Position numbers and translations under genes: made by a program
Notes under the pieces: generated by a model
Told to the model about the DNA's origin: nothing
The model's database searches: none
Seen by the model: only the letters and a program-made list of their open reading frames with translations
Part shown: piece by piece, positions 9,583 through 21,600 of the stretch
Numbering within the stretch: position 1 is the first letter of the stretch
How the letters are laid out: every line of letters begins with the position of its first letter
Assembly: GCF_026262505.1 (NCBI RefSeq)
Contig: NC_067206.1
Coordinates: 3,066,879 to 3,130,878, forward strand
Source of the DNA: Trichomonas vaginalis G3
Taxonomy: Eukaryota; Parabasalia; Trichomonadida; Trichomonadidae
Direction: 5' to 3'
DNA length: 64,000 bases

Positions 9583-12500
9583 AAATATCTCCAATGTCAC
9601 TTTCCATTTATGATCCGGACACAAATGTTTTGGAAGACAAAATTTCTTTTACGAAAATTCTTCAATTATCATGTGTTGAAGATAATTTGTCAATTGTCTT
9701 CTTCATTTCGAAAGGTGTTACAGCCAAATACACATTTATCTGTGACATGGCCAAAGAAATGAACGAAGTAATTGATCAACAAATTAATATCATCAAAAAA
9801 CTCATGGTTCAACGAGCAAAGAGGACGGAATTGCTTCCACCAATCATTTCCTCGAAGTATCGTGTTACTCTTCCCACTTCAAGGTCATTATTAGCAACAA
9901 CAGACATTCCTGAATATGATTACGACATAAATTATACAGGAGAACTGTTAACAAGTGTTGCAGAGAAGAATATTGGCTTGGAACATGATGACAACCATAT
10001 TCCTTTCGTATGTTTGGCACCTGAATTATACAGATTTGTCTTCAAAGATGAAATTTTGGCACTTTTGAACATATCTACAGGTATGACTGTCTTCATCATC
10101 AATAAAATGGAAGATATAGAGCTTACTTATTCCAATGACCGAGTAGAAACAGTCACATTAGATATGACAAAAACTGTTGAAAGTTTGACAGCCGATGCAT
10201 TTGCGAAAATCAAATTCCCTGCATTGACAGGTTATTCTTTTTGGAAGGAAATGGATGATGGAACACTATTCCCTTTGGATGTAAGATTCACTATCCCGGA
10301 ACAAGTCGGAGATTACAAAAAACTCAAACTTTTAAGAAGATTTTTCATTCTTTCCGGTGAAATTCTTGTTTCTCTCGATGTTTCAATGATGGTTATGCAA
10401 GAAACTATCAAATTAATATCAGAAGGAAAGACACCAACAGCTGATCCAACGTTACTTGAACTCTGTGTTTTATATGCTTATGCAACACAGTGTAACACTC
10501 CATCAGATATTGATGAGATTCGTGACTTTTCTTTCTTGAATGTTTTGATGCCTCCTGGAAGACAAATGGATGATAATTTCATGGTCAAATTACAACAGCA
10601 AATCAAGATGTATCCTCCTAAAGATAAATTCCAAGCTATCAAGAAGTTCATTGGTATAGAAAGAGGTTTAGATATGTTTGGTTATGAAAGTTATCCATGC
10701 AAATTCAAAGAAATAAAAAGAGGTCACAGAAACAAAACATTACCTGATTTCCAGTTCACTTTAGCTCCACTTTATTTCTTGATTGGACAGAATAAACCAG
10801 GCATTCCTCCTGTTTATCAAATTGGCTACAGATACATTATTAATTACCAAATATTAGATAATACATTGATGATTAATTTCGTTGCAGATGAGCATAGAAA
10901 CTTGATGCAAGTGAAATTAACATTTGATGTAACAGAAATCACCAAAGTTGTTATGCTATTGGATTATAACATCAAACTGTTACATGACTTGTTGAACCAA
11001 AAGGAAATGATGAAAAGGAAAATGCTTGAAGAAGAAGTTAAAATGCTTTCAGGTGGCTTCGTTGATCAAAGAGGTGTCATCCATGGTCCGATGTGCGATT
11101 TCTATTTCACGAAAGATCCAACTAAGTTTGAAAACTTAGAGAAAGAATGGATTGACTTGAAATACAATGGAAAACAACTAGCAAAATTGTTGTCAATATG
11201 GCTGAAACAACCAAAAGAAGTCAATTATTGTGTTTTGTATAGAACTCCTGATAAAGATTATCAATGGATTGATTACACGAGAATATTGAAATCGTATCAT
11301 CCAATGAGAGCTTCTACATTGATTTTGTTGGAAAAGAATCCAACAATCAAAGTCATTCCTATTGGAAGTAAAACACCACAAATGAAAGAAGTCAAAATTG
11401 ATATTTCTAGTTCAATTGGAGTTTTACTTCAAGATCTTTGCCAAATGTTTTCTATTCCAATGATTCCTGGTTTGACATTGGCATATGAAAAATATGGAAA
11501 TTTGCAGTATCTCGATATCAGTAGATCTATTTCTGAACAAGCGAATACCACTGAAGTTTTCTATATTATGTTGAGACATTTCACTTTCTCAACAGCTAAT
11601 ATGGATTACGAAACATTATGGTTCTTGTTCTTGCAAACAAGAGAATGCATTTTAAGAGGAATTTATAAGATAAGTTCTGAAGATATGTCTAATCTTTGTT
11701 TCTTCCAAGTTGCTGCTTTCACGAACCAAACACCAAATATGAGTTCAATTCCTCAAAATGATAAAGAATGGGTTCCTGCAGGTCAAAACAGACCATCAAA
11801 AAGTGCCGTTGAATCAGTTTTCAATGTTTTGATGTCACAATATCTTAATTTGGATAGCTACCAAGGTGCACAGTTATATATAGAATACGCAAGGAAGATC
11901 AAAGGATTTTCTGTCATTGTGTTTAATGTTGAAGCTGATTTAGGTTTCGGAGCTGAAGAACAGCCAAAACAAAAGTTACAAATTGGTCAAGAAAACGTGA
12001 CAATTTGCCATTATGACACCAAGAAATTATTCTTGGAATTTCCAATTGAAAACATATTGGAAGTTCATGGAAAGATCAATGAAATAGAGATCAAATACAG
12101 AGATGAAAACTATAATGCCAAATCGTACTACGCGTTTACAGAAGAAGCTGTAAATATCTATTACATTTTCATTGAAATCATGAACATTCGAAGTCTCAAT
12201 TTATGTAATTTGGCAGAAAAAGCAAGACAAATGAACAAAATCATGGATTCTTCAAACATGTTTAAAGTAATGACATATGCTACATTAAGTAAAAGCAAAG
12301 GAGAGTTCCTGGAATATTCAAAATACATGTCAGGATTCGATGTAATTCAATTGGCAATTACTAAATTAGATTTGAATCCTTATGTCGAATATATAATGAT
12401 TTGTCAAGTTGCAAACGCTTTTTATAACTTTGTTGATTTGCAAGCACCAATTGGTGTTGTTAATCCAACAGAGAAGTCCTCCCTTTATATATTCCCACGT

Positions 12501-12674
12501 ATTTCTCGTATTCCTGTTCAAAATGAAGCCGGAGAATTCGAATTCATTCCAATAGATTTGACAAAACCACTTTACGAAGCAATTCCAAGACTTGCTTATA
12601 AGTTCTTTATCAAGTACTATGTTGGATACGCAATCTTCAAGGATTGGGAAAAAGAAAACAAACTTATAAAATAG
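9567..12674 (+). CDS. Talin-like protein, middle part: end of FERM 1, FERM 2 and 3, start of FERM 4
   Basis: The open frame begins with an ATG, but I think that ATG is internal: the first roughly 75 residues (VAVEISPMSLSIYDPDTN, then the strands and the closing helix AKEMNEVIDQQINI) complete the F3 subdomain left open by the preceding frame. FERM 2 follows (about 145-480), with the F1 hallmark LFPLDVRFTIPEQ, a helical F2 and an F3 ending in MLLDYNIKLLHDLL. FERM 3 spans about 520-880, with LQYLDISRSISEQ closing its F1 and VNIYYIFIEIMNI closing its F3. FERM 4 starts at about 890 and is interrupted inside its F1 at the stop codon. The reading continues at -1 from an AAAA run just before the TAG. 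Amino-acid and codon usage match the flanking frames, as expected of one gene. Confidence 0.7.
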   Translation: MFVAVEISPMSLSIYDPDTNVLEDKISFTKILQLSCVEDNLSIVFFISKGVTAKYTFICDMAKEMNEVIDQQINIIKKLMVQRAKRTELLPPIISSKYRVTLPTSRSLLATTDIPEYDYDINYTGELLTSVAEKNIGLEHDDNHIPFVCLAPELYRFVFKDEILALLNISTGMTVFIINKMEDIELTYSNDRVETVTLDMTKTVESLTADAFAKIKFPALTGYSFWKEMDDGTLFPLDVRFTIPEQVGDYKKLKLLRRFFILSGEILVSLDVSMMVMQETIKLISEGKTPTADPTLLELCVLYAYATQCNTPSDIDEIRDFSFLNVLMPPGRQMDDNFMVKLQQQIKMYPPKDKFQAIKKFIGIERGLDMFGYESYPCKFKEIKRGHRNKTLPDFQFTLAPLYFLIGQNKPGIPPVYQIGYRYIINYQILDNTLMINFVADEHRNLMQVKLTFDVTEITKVVMLLDYNIKLLHDLLNQKEMMKRKMLEEEVKMLSGGFVDQRGVIHGPMCDFYFTKDPTKFENLEKEWIDLKYNGKQLAKLLSIWLKQPKEVNYCVLYRTPDKDYQWIDYTRILKSYHPMRASTLILLEKNPTIKVIPIGSKTPQMKEVKIDISSSIGVLLQDLCQMFSIPMIPGLTLAYEKYGNLQYLDISRSISEQANTTEVFYIMLRHFTFSTANMDYETLWFLFLQTRECILRGIYKISSEDMSNLCFFQVAAFTNQTPNMSSIPQNDKEWVPAGQNRPSKSAVESVFNVLMSQYLNLDSYQGAQLYIEYARKIKGFSVIVFNVEADLGFGAEEQPKQKLQIGQENVTICHYDTKKLFLEFPIENILEVHGKINEIEIKYRDENYNAKSYYAFTEEAVNIYYIFIEIMNIRSLNLCNLAEKARQMNKIMDSSNMFKVMTYATLSKSKGEFLEYSKYMSGFDVIQLAITKLDLNPYVEYIMICQVANAFYNFVDLQAPIGVVNPTEKSSLYIFPRISRIPVQNEAGEFEFIPIDLTKPLYEAIPRLAYKFFIKYYVGYAIFKDWEKENKLIK

Positions 12675-15600
12675 ATAATGGTAAATCAGAATTAGAAGTT
12701 TTAGATTTAACAAAGCCATTAGCAGTACAAACAGTTCACATGGAGTTTTTGATCTTCAAGAGAAGATATATGACATACACAATCCATGATGTCAAAAACA
12801 TTGATAGAAGAGGTTTCTTGGAAATAAGAAAACATATTCTTAAAGAATCAGAATGGGTAAGCGAATCGAAAGCAATAGAATTGGCTGTTTATTCTATTCT
12901 TGCTGATGCTCCAAATTACGAAGCTGCTCAACACATTGCAATTACAAATGTTGAGAAAATTTTACCTTGTAACTTTAAAGTACAAGAAGATACAGCGAAA
13001 AAGATCAAAGACGTATTAAAGACATCACCAGAAATGTCTCAATTAGAGTCAATGAGGAAATACGCAGCAACTGCACGAACAACAACAAACTTTGGATGTA
13101 TAACATGCAAAGTAAATTACCACAAATTGTCAGGAATCAAAACAGAAAGAGGTGCAACACCAATACATTTGTTTGTTTGTCCATTCGGTATACAAGGCAT
13201 AGAACTTGAGAATAACAATCCATTCCTTAGATGCTCATATCAAAACATCATTTCTTACACCCAGATTTCTTACATCATTCAAATCAAAGCTTTCCTTGAA
13301 GATGGCTCGATTTCAACAATGGAATTTGCTGGTACTGATGCAGAGAAAATTGCTTTTTACTTAGATCAATATACTATTGGTGTCAGACCATTCTTAGTTG
13401 AAAGAAATAGAGTACAGAACATGGTCAAAGAAGCTGGTTTCAAGAACATCATTGATTCAGCACAAAATTCAGGAAAAACTATCAAGATTTCTCCTTATGT
13501 TTCTGATCCTTTCCCATTGACATATCCAATTAATGAAGGTTGGGAAGAAAATGATGCATTGAGATACTGTTTGATTAAGTGCGCATCACCACAAGATGTC
13601 GCTTATTCAATCATGAAATCTGATGAAGACACAGGATACGAATTTCTTCAGAAGTCATCATATTTGAATTCATTAGAATTGAGTCCGAAATCAGTTTTAC
13701 ACGTCATTCCTCATGAAATAAGTGGTTTCGTTTCAACAAATAATGGAAATATTGTTGAAATGGCCATCCATCCTAAAGTTCCTATCTATGAAAGTGTCAA
13801 TACTGTTTGCGAATGGATGCAATTTGGTCCTTCTTTTGGTGTCACTTTTTGTGCATTTTCACCACAGAAAGGATTAGTTCCATTAGACTTTTTACATCCA
13901 TTACCAGCAGAAACACCATTCTATTTTGATCTTGTTGTACAGAGGAGATTTCCATTCATGTTGAATATCTTCATGGAAGATCAAAGCTATTATTTACCTT
14001 TGTTTATTCACATGAAAGATTGTGTATTAAATGGAAACAATGTCATTCCTATTGAAGCAATCATCGAACTCGGAATTTGTCAGTTATACGGTGAATGCCA
14101 ATCAGAACAAGAAACACAAAATTTGTTTACTAGTTTCAGTGATGATAAAGCACAAAAAACAATTCCAAAGAATGTTCCATTTTCTCAACAAGTCATGATG
14201 ACTTACAGGAAATCATTTTTAGAACATCAACAAATGAACCAATTCGTTGCCATCTACATATATTTGTGTATCATTGGATGTCTTCCTGATTTCTGTGCTG
14301 AAAAATATGATGCTATTTATACAAAGGAGAATTCTCCAGATATAAATGTAGTCATCAAATTATCAATACACGGAATTGTTATAACAAGTGTTGTTGATAA
14401 TGTTGATATCCACACATTGAGTTACGCATCAATCATTTCAGCAACAATTGAAGATAAAAAGGCAAATCTTAAATTTGAAGATAATGATAGATTATTCCAT
14501 GATATTTATTTGGATTCGACTAATAATGAAGAAATCATTTCATACATCAATGACATTTTGTTCTGTTTCAAACAGATGGCTGATAATCATTACGATTTCA
14601 TATTTGATGAAACAATTAATTTCAATCTTCTTGGTTTTGTTCCTCTTTTCTTCACAACAAATCAAAAGACAGAACAAAACATTGATGATGGAAATCTCGA
14701 TCTAAATCTTATCCAATTCGATGAAATCCAGAAATTGGATGTAGATCTGACATCAACAACTGTTGAATTATCTCCTGATGTAAATGATGTCATAGGAATT
14801 GATACAGAACAATTCGATTATCGTAAAATTACTGAAGAAAACTATGCACTCAAAGACTCAATTATGAGTGATGATGCTGAACAAGATATAACATGGCGTG
14901 CTAATGTAGATGTTCTAAGCGAAACAAGAAAGAAAGGTGCTTTGCAGTCAATCATCGTTAATCTTGATGATATCATGGATAACATACAAAACAAATCAGC
15001 TGATGAAGTCGCTGTTGATATGTCAAAATTAAAAGATACATTTTCAACAATACAATTCGATGAAAATGATGAGAAAGACGTTGATCTAAGGAACCGTTTC
15101 AATAACATCTACAACACTGTACAGACTGCTTCTATGTCTGCTATTCCAATGGTTGATATCTCTGTACAACTCACGAAAGACATCAAAAATGTTATTTCGA
15201 ATTCAAACAAAGCTATTGAAAAATCAAACATTAAGATATTGGAATTGAAGAACACAGCACAACAAAATCCTCCTGTTATCATTAATGAGAAGCAGCAACA
15301 GTTGGCAACTAATTTATGCTTAGTTTCCGGAATTGAAGAAAAATTCTCAAATTTCGTAAGTTCAAATTCGGATGTTATCGCTAAAATGGGATTCAATACA
15401 AAGGATTTGATGAAGACATTGGCATCACATTCAACATTAGTTACAAAACTCGCTTCTGAAATCAAATCTTCAAATGATCAAGTAAATTTGATCAAATTGC
15501 TGCCACAAGTTGGATCAATCAACCAACAATTAGATATTTTGCATCAGTTCAATAAAAATGCAGCATTGAATAACCTCAAATTCGAAGAATCAACGAATCT

Positions 15601-18600
15601 TGAATTTGATTTACAAAAATTATTGGCAAATACTAAGAAATTAGTTGCATTAACTAAAGCATCTAATACTAATCCAGAACTAATTCAAAGATCACGCCAA
15701 TACCAGGTCTATTTAGGAGATTATTCCAAATTAGATCAAATTATTGAACAGATCAGAAACATTTTGACGACATCTCAACCAGTATTCGATCGTCCAATGA
15801 TAAAGAACAACGAACAATCAGCCAAACTGTTCGAAATCATTCAAAATAAGATTGATGATGGAAATGAGAACCTTAGAAAGCAATTCTTTGCATTAAACAA
15901 GAATCCTAACAATGAATCCGCTAGAACAGCATCAGTTAACACATTATATACAATGAAAGACACATTAACAGATTTCATAAACAGATTAGCTCAATTTGCA
16001 TCAACAGTTCCTGATTCAAACAGTGTTTCTCAACTTTGTCAATCAACAATTCCGCTTATTGATGATTGTTTGCTCTCCATTTCCACTGCAAACATAACTC
16101 CAGCCGCAATTCAAGAAATTTCGAAGTCATTGACAGAACTAGCGACAGATGCAATGCAAACAGCGCAATCCAACATCGGCAAATTCAATCAGATGCAGAT
16201 CCAGCAGATACAAAACGAGCATCAGAGTTTAGTACAAAAATTGAATTTACTAAACCAACTAAATCAACAATTTTCTCTTTCACCAACAAATGGAGAACTT
16301 GTTAAAGGAATACAGCAACAACTCATTTCAATACAGAAAGATATTCCTCGTACGAAAGATTACATGTCATTGATACAAACACAGACAAACAGTCCGACAT
16401 TGGCAAAGAGATTTAATGTTTACGAAGAATCATTAAATTCAACAATTTTGGATAAACAAAGTGGAGAAGGAAACGTAATTTGTCCACATCTTTCTAAGTA
16501 CGAACAATCATTAGTTGAAGCGCAAAGACTAATCAACCAATTATCACAAGCGAAAGATTCAGATGAATTGAGATTTAATCCATTGAATGAAACTGTTTCG
16601 ACATTGAGAGAAAGACTTCTTAAGTTAAGAGACGAACAACTGAAATGCAGAAGAGAATTGAAGCAAAGACCTTATCATCAACCATTTATTGATAAGACAA
16701 AGGAAATTCTCAATGAAACTAAAGATGTTGTTGATAAAATTGTTGAAATTTCTCCTGAAATTCAAAAACTAGTCAGAGATTCGAAGATCCAACAAATTTC
16801 TGCAATTTGTAAGGCATCTACTGATGGATCATTAGAAACAATTACTACTGCAGGACTGGGTGATTTCAGAAAGCCGCCAGAAAAAGAATTAGTTAATGAA
16901 ATTTTACAAAATGTAGTAAGTGAAGTGAAAATGTTTACAAAATTATTAGAAACTCCTGAAGTGAAATCGAAGCCAAAACTATCAGAAGAGCTTGCAAAGA
17001 GGATACAAATGTTCTCACCTGTTGGTGTTGCATTGGAAGAACAAGCATTAGATCCAACAATCGAATTCGTTCCTGTTGCAGAAAAATTGAAACAATTGAA
17101 TACAGACATGAAGAATTTATTGGCAGGAATACAGTCATTTAAACAGAACTCTGCATTCACGAGCCTTGTAGAACAGACACAATCGAATTTAGACTATTCG
17201 TTGATCAAAACACCACCAAACATTGATTTGGCAATCAGATCAATTGATGAAAACATTGTTCCAATTCAACAATTATCAAAACTACTCAAAGAAATACAAA
17301 CAAGATCTAGTACACAACCAGATTTAAGTGCAATGAGGAAGATAAAGAACTGGAATAGTTTGTTTGACCAAGCTTTCATAGAGATGTCTCAACTCAAACA
17401 GAAACAAAAACCAAATGAACAAGATTTGATGAAAGTAAAAGATGTTTTACTCAAAATTAATGCGGAATGTGCTCAAGTTCCTATTGAATTTAAGCCACAT
17501 CTACAAAACAAAGACTTTGGAGCATTTGGTAAATCAATTTCTGCTGTTAGAAACCATTCACATGTTGCTGTAAATTGTGTGAGATTGTTACCAACATCAA
17601 AGAAGTTTGAATTCGATTCTTCAACATTTAAACCTGTTGTGATGGAAGGAGAAATCTCAGACGCAATGACTGAATTAATAAAGAACTACACAAACTTCAT
17701 GAATGTTATACAAAGTGCGCAACAAAGAGATGACATCAAAGAAAACATTGAAGCAAATTTGTTGTTGGACGAATTACTCAAATTAATGAAAACTCCAAAT
17801 ATCCAACAAGTTCAAAATATAAGTGATGATAGATTAGCAATAGAAACATTAATTAAAGCAAAAGAATTAATGCCACAATGTTTAGAAATTGCTTCTAAAG
17901 TCACAAGCTATTTGAATAACGAAGCATTCCAACAAGTAATGAAATTAATCTCTGATAATGTTTCTAAATGTCATATGATGTTAACAAGGCCACATTTGAC
18001 TAAATTAACAGCTCCTAAGATTGTTTCTCAATTGCAACAAACAATGGATATTGCTTTACCTAATTTAGCTTCATTGATGTCATTGCAATCAGTTCTTTCT
18101 AATCCAACAGTTACTAGATTATGCCAAACATATCAACAACAAGCAAATGGATTAGTCAGACAAATGCCATCACAAAATGTCCAGCAGCAACAACAAACTG
18201 TTGATCAATTAAATACTTTGACAGCACAGTTGTTGCAAAGCTTGGATAATATTCCAGGAGCAATAGAAGCAATTGACAAATTGGAACCAATTTATTCATT
18301 GACGAATAAATATACAACAGCACAAAGAATTCCAATCAAAGTTGCTGGCCATTTGATACCAAGAAAACCAAAGGATTTAGATGATCAAACTGTTCCTGTT
18401 TTCAATGTCGTTGCAGAACAAATTAATTCACCACAAATTAATACTCAAACTGCAACACAAATCATTGATTATCTTACTAAATTACAAGATACAAAACAAG
18501 GAATGCCTTTGTCTATTATTAATAATGCAAGGAATTTCATTCCATGTGTTAAAACTCTTAAACCTGTTTATGCTTCTGATGCTGCAAGAACTGTTGCAAT

Positions 18601-21600
18601 TTCATCAAATGAACCAGAATTAAGACAGAAAATGTTACAAATTTTGGCTGTCAAAGATTGCATGAAAGCTTCAAATTATTTCCCTTATTTCACGCAAATG
18701 TTGAATGATCTTGACAGAGCAATTAATTCACAATTAAGTAATATTCCTTCTCCTTTAATTACTTTGTATTCACAGTTGAAATCAGACATTCAATCGATCA
18801 ATCCATCGAATTTGTCTGCAATTCCAACATTTGATAATGCAATCACTCAATATGTTGCATTACATAAATTGGATACAACTCTTAATAACTTCATTGCACA
18901 AAGTAATGGAGTTCAATCTTTGACTCCGCCTCTTCAATCATTAATGAAGATAGTCAATGAATTCTCTCCATGGCTGAAACAATCAGACTTAACAATGGAA
19001 AGTTTGGTTTATACTTGTGCAGATAACATTGCAAGGAATTTGGAAGATATAATGCAGAAAGATGAATTAGGAAGAATACCTGATACAACACAAAATGTTT
19101 TAGATCAATTGATACCAATATTAAAGAACAAACAAAGAGGAATCGCTTTCAATCAAGAAAATTCCGAAATTTTGTCAAGTATTTTGACGAATTTCTCTGA
19201 AAAAGATTTGGCAGCAATCAATAAAAATGCACCTCCTTCTATAGAGAAAGACCAAGTTAATGAATCATTTAACTATTTGACGAAGATGAAACCAGTTATG
19301 AGAATTTGGTCAGCAACAAAAGAACTGATTCCAAACGAAGTAATAAGGAACGAAACAGAAGTTTCTTTATCAGCTATATTAAGAGATTTAGAAGGATCTC
19401 TTAAGCAATCATCAGTACAAGCTGAACAGATCATTGCTGTATCTTCTGCTGATGCTGCTTTAGCGAATTTGATGAAGAAATTACAAGCAAATAATTCGAA
19501 TCAAAACAAAGCAGTTATAGATACAATGGCACAGATAACTAAGATGCAAACAGAACTAAAGAAACAGAGTAACAACAAACAAGGTGTTTCTATCTTAGAG
19601 TTCAAGAACTTGGCAAATTCCGCTCTAACGGCAACAAAACAAATTGCTCAGATTTCAACACCAAAAATAACTTTGAACAGATTACCAAATCAAAGTGCAA
19701 AGTTAATCAAATTGGATACAACAGGATTGAAGGAACAATCAACACAACAGACAATGCAAGCTGTTACACAGTTGTTGTTATCATTACAAGCTTCATCAAA
19801 CACTGTAAATCCTGCAGCTGTTTTGACAGATTTCGGAACTTTACAAAACACAAAAATTGAACCGATTGAAATCAAAACAATCAATAATTCTATGAAAGAA
19901 AAGATAATAGAAATGAAGAGAGAAAAGATCTTGCAAGATCCATCATCAACATTAATAAAGATTGATACTAAACTTGATACGAAATCTCCAATGGAAAGAT
20001 TACAAAATGTTGATCAAAAATTAGCACAAACACCACAGATAACAGCAGAAATCTTCAAGAATTTGATGAACCAACACCAGAAATTCGCTTTGATACAGAG
20101 AATGAACAACTTACAGAACCAACAAAGAACAATTTTCACTGATATACAATCAATTAATAATGAAATTTCTCATGATTTCTCCATCAACGAAATACAAGAC
20201 AATTTGGGATCAATACAATCTCAATTAGATCTATTGACTGATACAGAAAAACTCTCTGATATCCAGATAGCTCTTAATCCTAAGCAAGTATTGATACAAC
20301 AGGCCATTTTGTCTGATGCATGTAATTTAGTTTCTCAGCCTGAAACAAAAATACCAACAAATTTGGGAGTCCAAACAATGGTGAATAACGAAATGAAGAT
20401 GTTAGAAAACTTCTTAATTAAACTCGATCCTGGTTCAACAGCAAGTAACTTCGAATTAGCTGATGTAAAGAAATTTGTTGAAAGAGGTTTAGGTGTGGTT
20501 AATTTAGTCACAAAACTACAAACACTTAAATCAGAAATAATGCGAATTAATCCAGAAATCTTCAGATATTCTAAAACATCGGAAGGATTCCAAGCAATGA
20601 GCGAACAAATTCCTTCCCATGAAATTATAGAAGTACAGAATATAATCAATGATCATTTGAACATGCTAAATACATCAGAAACTCTTAATTTAGCACAAAA
20701 ATCATTGACACCTGATAAAACAATCAAAGAAATCAGATTAATTTCTAATTTACTTGAAATGATGTCAGAAAAATTAGGAGAAAAACTGATGTCTGATTCA
20801 AAGATATTACCAAATGAATCATCAATATATTCACAAGCTATTTACCACCAGTTTGAACAGATGAACAGGGAGGCAATTAAAATTAACATCTCTTCTTTAG
20901 TTGATCTTCAAAAGCATCAAAAAGTTGAGAATTTCGTGACAAATTCGCTTTGCAAGCTTGATTTGGCACAAAAGATTATGTCGTTACAACAAACACAGTT
21001 AATGATGTATCCACAAACACAAATCAAACCTTTGCAAGCAACAGATAACGTCAAACAAGAAATTCCAATGATTGCAAAACAATTAGAGTTATTAAATGAT
21101 AACTTCGCATTGTCACAAACTGTTGCTTGTTTATCTCCACAAAGTATCAACATACAACAAAACTTGTTATCACAATTGTTGGTACAAATATCAAGCAAAG
21201 TCAACAGTTTGGATGAAATCAAAGATAATCCACAAAGTAAAATTTCTAATGCAAAAATCATTTCTAGAGTCATGGAAAAGGAATTGGAAACAATATTTGC
21301 TGAACCAGAGAAGATACAAGAACTTGAGATCTCTCAAACTTCTTCTTTACCTTCTCTTCAAAAGTTTGAATTCGTTAATTCTGCTGCAACAAAAACAGTT
21401 AATTTGAGTTCTTTGATATCAACAATCAGACAAAGTCCGATGACGAAAACAAAGAACAACCAAATACTTTCTATGGAAATAAGTAATTGTAATCAAGACC
21501 AAATTCAAAATGCCAATGATGTCTGCGAACAATTAACGACATTGAATGAATTACAACCAGAAAATGTCAATTCATTATTGATGCAAACAAATCCAATTGA

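Noticed and set aside
9540-9600. Intron joining the first two talin-like frames
   Set aside because: No GTAYGT donor or ACTAACACACAG acceptor is present, and the frames overlap without room for an intron.
12644-12674. Canonical -1 programmed frameshift site
   Set aside because: The sequence before the stop lacks an X-XXY-YYZ heptamer and I see no clear downstream stem. A lost base fits better.
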